DNA of 21,770 bases from an uncultured Collinsella sp. Its GTDB lineage: Bacteria; Actinomycetota; Coriobacteriia; Coriobacteriales; Coriobacteriaceae. Below the pieces are notes generated by a model. That model saw only the letters and a program-made list of their open reading frames with translations, did not search any database and had not been told where the DNA came from. Position numbers and translations under genes: made by a program. Positions 1 through 6,479 of the stretch are shown piece after piece (the first letter of the stretch is position 1; every line of letters begins with the position of its first letter). The DNA is taken from positions 1 to 21,770 of the forward strand of contig UQOY01000021.1 of the NCBI GenBank assembly GCA_900542825.1. Reading direction: 5' to 3'.

Positions 1-31
1 ACTCTTTCCCTACACGACGCTCTTCCGATCT
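1..31. other. Illumina adapter remnant (not genomic)
   Basis: These 31 bases match, from memory and without mismatch, the 3' end of the Illumina universal/read-1 adapter, including the words CTACACGACGC and the terminal CTTCCGATCT. Coding similarity in the downstream reading frame starts straight after it. The contig therefore carries untrimmed adapter at its left end, and the first gene is cut by the assembly rather than by biology. Confidence 0.97.
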
Positions 32-32
32 C

Positions 33-2780
33 GGCTCCATCAAGACCTGGGATTTTTACGGCGGCTCGCTCAAAGGTATCCAAAATGACCTGCCCCGCAT
101 TGCCGAGCTGGGCTTTACGGCCATCTACCTCAACCCCATCTTTGAGGCCGCGAGCAACCACCGCTACGACACGGCCGATTACACCAAGATCGACCCGATC
201 CTGGGCACCGAGCAGGACTTTACGGAGCTGTGCGAGGCGGCCGAAAAGCTCGGCATTTCCATCATTCTGGACGGTGTGTTCAACCACACGGGCGATGATT
301 CGATCTACTTCAACCGCTACGGCAACTACCCCGGCGTCGGTGCGTGGCAGAGCGAGGACTCGCCGTGGCGCGATGCGTTTTACTTCCACGAGGACGGTTC
401 GTACGACTGCTGGTGGGGTGTGGGCAACATGCCCGCCATCAACGAGAGTTCCGAGCTTGTCCGTGAAAAGCTTCTGGGCAAGGACGGCGTCATTCGTAAG
501 TGGCTGCGCGCTGGCGCCCATGGCTGGCGTCTGGACGTGGCCGACGAGCTTTCCGACGACTTCCTGGCCGAGATTAAGAAGGCCGTGCTCGCCGAGAAAC
601 CCGATGCACTGCTGCTCGGCGAAGTCTGGGAGGACGCCTCCAACAAGATCAGCTACGGCCATCTGCGCCGCTACCTGCAGGGCTCCGAGCTCGACTCTGC
701 TATGGATTACCCCTTCCGCAACATGGTCATCGGCTTTTTGATGGGCTACAAGAACGCCTATCAGGCAGCCGAGGATATCGAAACCCTGCGCGAGAACTAC
801 CCGCGCGAGGCACTGTCCTGCGCACTCAATCTGCTTTCGAGCCACGACCGCCCGCGCATCATCTCGGTGCTCGGCGGTGGCCCCGACGAGTCGCAGCTGC
901 CCGAGAGCGAGCGTAGCAAATGGCGCCTGGACGAAAACTCCATGGGCCTGGCCAAGAGCCGCTTTTGGTTGGCGACGCTCATGCAGATGACCTTCCCAGG
1001 AGTGCCCTCGATCTATTACGGCGATGAGTACGGCCTGGAGGGCCTCACCGATCCGGGCAACCGCCGTACCCTGCCGACCAAGGACCAACTCCACGACTTC
1101 GATACGCTGGCTATCGTTAAGAACGCGTCTGCCGTACGTCGCGCATTGCCGTTTATGGTCGACGGCGAGATCAAGGCCTTCGCGCTCAACGACGACGTCT
1201 TGGCCTATACCCGCACGGGCAAAGACGGCGAGGCCGCGACGGTTATCTTCAACCGCAGCCTGCGCAATTCGCACTGCGTGACGATTCCAGCGCTCGGCGA
1301 ATGTGCGAGCGACGTGATCAGCGGCCACGAGTGCGAGATCCACAACGGTACCGTCACGCTCGACCTGTACCCGCTGGGCTCTTCGATCATCTATCACCAT
1401 GCCGAGCAGCGCCTGCAGGAGCCGCTCGACCACGGCGCGGGCGTCGTATGCCACATCACCTCGGTGCCGACCGATGACGGCAAACCCGGCACAATCGGTG
1501 CGCCCACGCGTCGCTTTATCGACCACCTGGCCGCCATGGGCATGCGCTACTGGCAGGTTCTGCCCGTCAATCCCACGGACTTCTTCCGCTCCCCCTACGC
1601 CGGTCCTTCGGCCTTTGCAGGCAATATCGACCTGTTGCCCGAGAGCCACAAGGAGCTGGCCGCCGACTTTGCTACCTGGAAGACCCGCGGCGGCGAGGAT
1701 GCCGACCCGCTGTACACGGCGTTTAAACATCGCAACGCCGACTGGCTCGAGAAGTACTGCGTCTACATGGCGGTCAAGAAGCACTTTGAGGGACTGTCGC
1801 GCCACGATTGGCCGGCGGATGTCGCGCGCTACAACGAGCACCTGATCGATGACAAGCGCTTCCACGACGAGGCCGAGCTGCAGGCGTACATGCAGTATCG
1901 CTTTGACCTTGCCTGGTGCGAGCTCATGAACTATGCGCACAAGAAGGGCATCGAGGTCATCGGCGATATCCCGATGTATGTCTCGGACGATTCGGCCGAT
2001 GCGTGGAGCGAGCCCGAGAACTTCTGGCTGTCCGACACCGGCAAGGCAATCGAGGTCTCCGGTGCGCCGCCCGATAACTTTGCGCCCGAGGGCCAGGTGT
2101 GGGGCAACCCGACGTTCCGCTGGGATCACATGAAGCAGAACGGCTATAGCTGGTGGATGGATCGACTGCGTCGTGCGTTTTCGCTCTACGACCGCGTGCG
2201 CCTTGATCACTTCCTGGGCTTCCACAGCTACTTTAGTATCCCTGCAGGCAAGGCTTGTGCCGACGGTCGCTGGTTGGCGGGACCGGGCAAGGACCTGTTC
2301 CAGACGGCCTACGACGAGCTGGGTCCGCTCAACTTTATTGCCGAAGACCTGGGTTATCTGACGCCTGGCGTTCGTGCGATGGCTTCGACTTGCGGCTTCC
2401 CCGGCATGGACGTGCTGGAGTTTAGCGACTACGACGTTCGCTGCGGAATTCATCCCACACCGGGCAAGATCCTGTACACATCGACGCACGACACCTCGAC
2501 GCTCGCCGGCTGGTGCACGCGCTCCTTTGCGGGCGGCGACGAACCGAGCGGCGTTGCATTGGCAGGCGAGCTCATGGGCAATGCCCTGGCAAGCGATGCT
2601 CCACTCGTTATGATGCCGCTGCAGGACATACTGGGGCTGGGCGATGATGCACGTATGAACGTGCCAGGCGTGGCCACGGGCAACTGGACATGGCAGGCGC
2701 AGGAGGCCGACGTTGCCGCGGCCGAAGAGAAAACTGCGAAGCTCCTGCGCAGCACCCATAGATTCTGGGGCGAAGCGTGA
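33..2780 (+). CDS. malQ: GH13 alpha-amylase-family / GH77 4-alpha-glucanotransferase fusion, 5'-truncated
   Basis: The frame is open from the adapter junction to the stop at 2780 (915 residues seen), so the true start lies off the contig. Residues 1 to about 450 are a GH13 domain of the neopullulanase/maltogenic amylase type. Its conserved regions are DGVFNHTG (codons near 276), GWRLDVADE with nucleophile Asp at base 534, LLGEVWED with acid/base Glu at 621, and SSHDRP with Asp at 846. From about residue 454 a GH77 amylomaltase domain follows. It has nucleophile Asp in RLDHFLG (2205), acid/base Glu in AEDLG (2343) and the third Asp in HDTST (2490). The GH77 part is about 460 residues, close to free-standing MalQ. 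GH13 enzymes cleave alpha-1,4/1,6 glucans and GH77 transfers maltooligosaccharide units, so the fusion should process maltodextrin or glycogen. No secretion signal can be judged because the N-terminus is missing. The domain calls are firm; substrate preference is inference. Confidence 0.93.
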   Translation, partial: GSIKTWDFYGGSLKGIQNDLPRIAELGFTAIYLNPIFEAASNHRYDTADYTKIDPILGTEQDFTELCEAAEKLGISIILDGVFNHTGDDSIYFNRYGNYPGVGAWQSEDSPWRDAFYFHEDGSYDCWWGVGNMPAINESSELVREKLLGKDGVIRKWLRAGAHGWRLDVADELSDDFLAEIKKAVLAEKPDALLLGEVWEDASNKISYGHLRRYLQGSELDSAMDYPFRNMVIGFLMGYKNAYQAAEDIETLRENYPREALSCALNLLSSHDRPRIISVLGGGPDESQLPESERSKWRLDENSMGLAKSRFWLATLMQMTFPGVPSIYYGDEYGLEGLTDPGNRRTLPTKDQLHDFDTLAIVKNASAVRRALPFMVDGEIKAFALNDDVLAYTRTGKDGEAATVIFNRSLRNSHCVTIPALGECASDVISGHECEIHNGTVTLDLYPLGSSIIYHHAEQRLQEPLDHGAGVVCHITSVPTDDGKPGTIGAPTRRFIDHLAAMGMRYWQVLPVNPTDFFRSPYAGPSAFAGNIDLLPESHKELAADFATWKTRGGEDADPLYTAFKHRNADWLEKYCVYMAVKKHFEGLSRHDWPADVARYNEHLIDDKRFHDEAELQAYMQYRFDLAWCELMNYAHKKGIEVIGDIPMYVSDDSADAWSEPENFWLSDTGKAIEVSGAPPDNFAPEGQVWGNPTFRWDHMKQNGYSWWMDRLRRAFSLYDRVRLDHFLGFHSYFSIPAGKACADGRWLAGPGKDLFQTAYDELGPLNFIAEDLGYLTPGVRAMASTCGFPGMDVLEFSDYDVRCGIHPTPGKILYTSTHDTSTLAGWCTRSFAGGDEPSGVALAGELMGNALASDAPLVMMPLQDILGLGDDARMNVPGVATGNWTWQAQEADVAAAEEKTAKLLRSTHRFWGEA

Positions 2781-2824
2781 TAAAACCCCCGATATAGGGT
2801 ACAGTTACAGCTGTTTGAATTTTT

Positions 2825-2846
2825 GCGGGCAGAGCGATCTGCCCGC
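2825..2846 (+). terminator. Hairpin between malQ-like gene and fmdB
   Basis: A 9-bp perfect stem (GCGGGCAGA / TCTGCCCGC) closes on a GCGA tetraloop of the GNRA class and is followed by TTTG. It begins 45 bases after the glucanotransferase stop and ends 22 bases before the fmdB start. The short T-run makes it a weak terminator. It could equally be a 5' structure on the fmdB transcript. Confidence 0.5.
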
Positions 2847-2868
2847 TTTGTGCTGAAAAGGAAGTATT

Positions 2869-3105
2869 ATGGCGCGCTACGATTACAAGTGCACGAGCTG
2901 CGGCAACGTGTTTGAGGTTGAGCACCCCATGTCAGAGACGCCCGAGGTCGTATGCCCCAGCTGCGGTGCCCCGGCATCCAAGACGTTCTCGGCCAGCGGC
3001 ATTAAGTTTGAGGGCAGCGGTTTCTACAACACCGACCAGCGCAGTGGAGGCTCCAGCACCAGCGCCACCAGCGGCTGTTGCGCCAACTGCCCGCATAACC
3101 ACTAG
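2869..3105 (+). CDS. FmdB-family zinc-ribbon protein
   Basis: This is a 78-residue protein opening MARYDYKCTSCG, the typical start of the FmdB/CxxC_CxxC_SSSS family. Cysteine pairs C8/C11 and C29/C32 form one zinc knuckle. A Gly/Ser/Thr-rich linker leads to a C-terminal CCANCPHNH tail with three more cysteines and two histidines, a possible second metal site. An AAGGAAG ribosome binding site precedes the ATG at a good distance. The family was named after a putative regulator of formamidase genes, but most members have no proven function. Nothing in the neighbourhood fixes a role. It ends at a strong terminator and is probably a single-gene transcript or the tail of the upstream one. Confidence 0.88.
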   Translation: MARYDYKCTSCGNVFEVEHPMSETPEVVCPSCGAPASKTFSASGIKFEGSGFYNTDQRSGGSSTSATSGCCANCPHNH

Positions 3106-3111
3106 AGACCA

Positions 3112-3147
3112 AGCAGCCCCGCGACCGACACCGATCGCGGGGCTGCT
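3112..3147 (+). terminator. Rho-independent terminator after fmdB
   Basis: A perfect 13-bp stem (AGCAGCCCCGCGA / TCGCGGGGCTGCT) with a 10-base loop is followed by TCTTT, 6 bases after the fmdB stop codon. Confidence 0.85.
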
Positions 3148-3173
3148 TCTTTAACTACCCAGGTTTCCTTATG

Positions 3174-3240
3174 AGTTGCGGTGAAATAAGGACTGTTTAG
3201 CAGGTAGAAGCCGCTTTTCAATCCCTATTTCACCGCAACT
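3174..3240. repeat. Long inverted repeat D, 19-base arms
   Basis: The arm at 3174-3192 pairs with 3222-3240 over 19 positions with one mismatch (AGTTGCGGTGAAATA..GGA), around a 29-base loop. It lies between the converging fmdB and rsmB genes and could end rsmB transcription, but neither side has a T-run. The stretch AGGACTGTTTAGCAGG at 3190-3205 resembles AGGACTGTCCGAGCAGG in element B. Confidence 0.7.
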
Positions 3241-3246
3241 TAGTTA

Positions 3247-4647
3247 TTACTTGTGGACCAGGCGGGCGCAGAAGTGGCCGTCGTAGGAGTCGGCGTTTAC
3301 GGGGACACTTTGGAAGAGTCCGCGGTCGTTTTGTCGTACGGAGACGAGCTTCTTAGCTTGTTCAAACTCCGGTAGCTGCAGGATCTGCGCCTCGGAGAGG
3401 GGTGCCAGGCTAAAGCCTGCGCCCTCCGGCGAAGCTAAAAACGCATCCACGACTTGCGTGTTCTCTTCATCAAAGACCGAGCAGGTGGCATAGATAAGCT
3501 CGCCGCCGGCAGCAACGCGCGCGGCTGCTTCCTTGAGCATCGTCAGCTGCAGCTTAGGCAGCTCAGTCGTAACGTCGTTCTCGGTCAGACGCCACGGTAT
3601 CTCTGGATGACGGCGCATGGTGCCGGTGCCCGAGCATGGGGCATCGATAAACACCGTATCGAACAGAACGGGTTTACCAAGCATCGCATCGAACGACGTG
3701 AGGACCTCGTCGAGCTCGCAGGCATCGCCCGAAACCGTGCGAACACCCGTAATACCCGCCTTATGCAGACGCGCGAGATTCTGGTCACACTTGCGGTCGT
3801 GCAAATCGAGTGCGGTATGCTGGCGATCGTAGCCGGCACGCTTGGCCTGGCACATCATCACATAGGTCTTGGTGCCACGACCGGCGCCGATCTCTAGGCA
3901 ACGCCCGGGACGGGTCGCCGCAGTAGCGATGAGCTGGGCGTTAAGGTCCGAGGCCACGGCCACCGCGCGTTCAAACACGCCCGACGAAACGGTGGCCTGC
4001 GCATCGACCGGCGCATGGCAACCCGGGAACACAGGCGCCACAAGCTGCGATAGGTACGGATCGGGTTTGGTCGCAAAGGCGTTCTCGTGCAAAGCAAGCG
4101 GCGCGGGCGCCAGATTGCCGGCAAAGTTGAGTGCGCCTTCGGGAGTATCGAACGACGCCATAATGCGGGCGCACAGCCAGCGAGGAAGACCCATCAGACG
4201 AGAAAGGCGAACCAAACGACGCTCGGATTCATTGGCATCCGCCGCAGCGGCAAAGTCCTCAACGTTGTCCGCAACCTTGTGCAGCACGGCGTTCGCCAGA
4301 CCGGCGGCCGACTTAGCGCCGCTGCGAACCAGCTCAACGCCCTGACTCACAGCAACGCGACCCGGGGTATGTAGGTAGAGCATCTCGAAGGCCGAGATGC
4401 GAAGCGCCATGCGAACACGCGGCGCCACCTTTTTGGGCTTATCGAGAAACTGGTCGAGCAGTTCGTCCAAAATGCCCTGCGTCGCGGCAACGCCCAGTGC
4501 CAGGCGAGCGGCAAACGCAGAATCGCGCTGGTCAATAGCCTTGGCCGTAGCGCGGGCAGAGAGCACGTCACGTGCATACATGCCGCGACGGTCGGCCTCC
4601 ATCAACACATCGAGCGCAAGCTTGCGCGCGGGGGAAAGCTTACTCAT
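3247..4647 (-). CDS. rsmB: 16S rRNA (cytosine-C5)-methyltransferase RsmB
   Basis: This is a 466-residue protein. Residues 1 to about 140 form the NusB-like RNA-binding domain, followed by a Rossmann methyltransferase. SAM motif I is LEIGAGRG (251-258). Motif IV is DAPCSGTG with Cys338, and motif VI is ATCS with Cys389. These are the two cysteines of m5C methyltransferases, the motif VI one being the nucleophile. By family it methylates C967 (E. coli numbering) of 16S rRNA in the cytoplasm. I chose the ATG at 4647 because it overlaps the fmt stop as ATGA, indicating translational coupling. An in-frame GTG 15 bases upstream at 4662 would lengthen the overlap and adds only five residues. It is the last gene of the priA-def-fmt-rsmB run. 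Confidence 0.95.
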   Translation of the reverse strand: MSKLSPARKLALDVLMEADRRGMYARDVLSARATAKAIDQRDSAFAARLALGVAATQGILDELLDQFLDKPKKVAPRVRMALRISAFEMLYLHTPGRVAVSQGVELVRSGAKSAAGLANAVLHKVADNVEDFAAAADANESERRLVRLSRLMGLPRWLCARIMASFDTPEGALNFAGNLAPAPLALHENAFATKPDPYLSQLVAPVFPGCHAPVDAQATVSSGVFERAVAVASDLNAQLIATAATRPGRCLEIGAGRGTKTYVMMCQAKRAGYDRQHTALDLHDRKCDQNLARLHKAGITGVRTVSGDACELDEVLTSFDAMLGKPVLFDTVFIDAPCSGTGTMRRHPEIPWRLTENDVTTELPKLQLTMLKEAAARVAAGGELIYATCSVFDEENTQVVDAFLASPEGAGFSLAPLSEAQILQLPEFEQAKKLVSVRQNDRGLFQSVPVNADSYDGHFCARLVHK

Positions 4648-5564
4648 GACAAAACACCCCACGTCAGAACGGCACCCTGCAGGCCGGCAGCCCAGGCAGA
4701 AGCAGCCATGGCACGCTTGCCATCGGGCTTAACATCGAGCAGTTCAACCGCACCATCGGAAAGCCCCAGGTAGACGCGCTTGCTCTTGACGGCAACAGCG
4801 CCCTCGCCCAGCGACACGTCGGCAGGCGCAGCATCGAGCACGCGCACCGTCTTGCCGGCAATCACGCAACGAGCAGGCGCGGCATCGGACGAAGCGAGCA
4901 CATGACGCACGCAATCGAGCGCCGCCATCTGCGGATCCAGACGCATCTCCTGCTTGGAAATCTTGGCAGCATGCGTGACGAGCGACTCATCCTGTTCGGT
5001 CCAAACAGCCGAGCCATCGGCAAGCGAGGGAAGCGTATCGGCAAGCAGTTTGCCGCCAAGCTCACCAAGCTCCATCGTGAGCGCCTCGGCATGCTTACCG
5101 TCAACCGACGTGGAAGCCTGCGCGCAATAAGCGCCCGTATCCACGCCATGCCCAATGCGCATAATGGAAACGCCAGCAACCTCATCACCAGCGAGAATCG
5201 CACGCTGAATAGGAGCAGCGCCACGCCAACGCGGCAGCAAGGACGCATGAACATTCACAATACCAAGCGGCGCCATATGCAGCACCTCATCAGGCAAAAT
5301 ACAGCCATAGGCAGCCACGCAGAAAATATCGGCCCGCGCAGCCTGGAGCGCCTCAACAACCTCGGGCGCCATACGATTGGCCTCAATAACAGGCAGACCA
5401 AGCTCGAGCGCCTTAGCCTTAACAGGAGACGGCTCCAACTTCTTACCACGCCCACGAACAGCATCGGGACGAGTAATTACGAGCGCAACCTCATTACCGG
5501 CCGCAACAAGCGAAGTCAGCGAAGGCACAGCAAAATCAGGCGTACCCATAAACACAATACGCAT
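4644..5564 (-). CDS. fmt: Methionyl-tRNA formyltransferase
   Basis: This 306-residue enzyme (E. coli 315) transfers a formyl group from 10-formyl-tetrahydrofolate to initiator Met-tRNA. The N-terminus MRIVFMGTPDFA is diagnostic. The catalytic triad of the family appears as Asn104 and His106 in NVHASLLPRWRG, and Asp142 in GVDTG. The C-terminal OB-like tRNA-binding domain spans roughly residue 205 to the end. It overlaps rsmB by 4 bases. Upstream lies a 360-base gap holding element A, so fmt may have its own promoter although def, its functional partner, is the next gene upstream. Wobble positions are visibly richer in T than in metK or sdaA. Confidence 0.96.
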   Translation of the reverse strand: MRIVFMGTPDFAVPSLTSLVAAGNEVALVITRPDAVRGRGKKLEPSPVKAKALELGLPVIEANRMAPEVVEALQAARADIFCVAAYGCILPDEVLHMAPLGIVNVHASLLPRWRGAAPIQRAILAGDEVAGVSIMRIGHGVDTGAYCAQASTSVDGKHAEALTMELGELGGKLLADTLPSLADGSAVWTEQDESLVTHAAKISKQEMRLDPQMAALDCVRHVLASSDAAPARCVIAGKTVRVLDAAPADVSLGEGAVAVKSKRVYLGLSDGAVELLDVKPDGKRAMAASAWAAGLQGAVLTWGVLS

Positions 5565-5780
5565 AAAGAACGTCTCCCCTCAACCAAAGCCGAGACAGCT
5601 ACAAATAACGGCGGAAAGCCAAGTACCCAGCCCATCCGCAATAACAATTCAACAAGAACAAATATACCCAAAACCAAAGAAAGAGCCGCATAAAAGCAGC
5701 CCTCCCAACAAAGCACCTATCAGCGAAGACGCCCCTCCCTGGCCCGACGGCACCCGGGCGAAAAGGAGCACGAAAACACA
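5565..5780. other. Gene-free stretch upstream of fmt
   Basis: No convincing gene is present. The stretch is less GC-rich than its surroundings and strongly strand-biased: A and C on the plus strand, T and G in the fmt sense, especially 5640-5700. Two short overlapping frames on the minus strand (60-66 codons, hydrophobic) have no good ribosome binding site. The AT-rich patch could hold an fmt promoter, but I see no clear -35/-10 pair. The other part of this gap is element A. Confidence 0.5.
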
Positions 5781-5917
5781 GTCCCCTTCCGCCACAGGGC
5801 TTAGGTTATTGCTCCACGCGCAGTTCCGCACGAGCCGAAGAGCACTTAATGTGCTCTTCGTGCGAGCAGGACTGTTTGAGCATGGAGCAAAACCTAAGCC
5901 CTGTGGCGGAAGGGGAC
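5781..5917. repeat. Nested inverted-repeat element A (shares core with element B)
   Basis: Outer arms at 5781-5816 and 5883-5917 pair over 35 positions with a single extra base on the left side. Inside lies a 61-base core, 5822-5882. Its centre is a 10-bp hairpin, CGAAGAGCAC (5836-5845) with CGAAGAGCAC's complement (5851-5860), loop TTAAT. Flanking AGTTCC/GGACT pairs extend it. The core matches element B at 57 of 61 positions. The element ends 7 bases from the def stop codon, between def and fmt. It carries no open frame of its own and no transposase is near. Confidence 0.85.
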
Positions 5918-5924
5918 GGACGAC

Positions 5925-6461
5925 TTACTCCGTCTCGCCCGGTCGAGCGCCGCGGGCCAGGGCGTCCTGGTACTCCTTGACGGCCTTGAGCCTCTGCATG
6001 GGCTTGAGTCGCTCGAACATGGTGTTGCCGTGCAGGTGATCGATCTCGTGCTGCAGGCACACGCAGAACAGATCGCCCGAGGCCTCGTAGCGAATCAGGT
6101 TGGCGTCCAGGTCGTACGCCTCGACGACAACGTGATCGGGACGCTCGATCTCGCAGCTAATGCCGGGGATGGACAGGCAGCCCTCGCTAAACGGCACTAG
6201 ATGGTCGCTCTGCTCAACAATGACGGGGTTGATGAGCACGTAGGGGTCGTAGTCATTCTTGTCGCTGTAGTCGCAGTCGATGGTGACGAGCTGAATGAGC
6301 TCGCCGATCTGCGGGGCGGCCAGGCCGCAACCGCCGTTCTCGAACATCATCTTCTTCATCTTCTCGGCAAGTGCCTCGATCGTCGGGGTGATCTCCTCGA
6401 TGACGGCGCATTCCTGGCGCAGACGAGGGTCGGGCGACAGTACGATTCCGTTGGCTTCCAT
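5925..6461 (-). CDS. def: Peptide deformylase
   Basis: This 178-residue metalloenzyme removes the formyl group from the N-terminal methionine of new proteins, the counterpart of Fmt. All three family motifs are present: GCGLAAPQ (Gln51), EGCLS (metal ligand Cys95) and QHEIDH (ligands His138 and His142, catalytic Glu139). Two ATGs stand six bases apart. I chose the inner one, at 6461, because the AAAGG ribosome binding site is six bases from it and abuts the outer ATG at 6467. The gene starts 18 bases after the priA stop, so the two are co-transcribed. Confidence 0.96.
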   Translation of the reverse strand: MEANGIVLSPDPRLRQECAVIEEITPTIEALAEKMKKMMFENGGCGLAAPQIGELIQLVTIDCDYSDKNDYDPYVLINPVIVEQSDHLVPFSEGCLSIPGISCEIERPDHVVVEAYDLDANLIRYEASGDLFCVCLQHEIDHLHGNTMFERLKPMQRLKAVKEYQDALARGARPGETE

Positions 6462-6479
6462 GGCCATCCTTTCGGGTTG

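Noticed and set aside
4645..4662. GTG start for rsmB at 4662
   Set aside because: The ATG at 4647 gives an ATGA overlap with fmt and fits the family N-terminus; the GTG only adds five unrelated residues.
5516..5831. Two short hydrophobic minus-strand frames upstream of fmt
   Set aside because: They overlap each other, fmt or element A in different frames, lack ribosome binding sites, and their hydrophobicity follows from T-rich composition.
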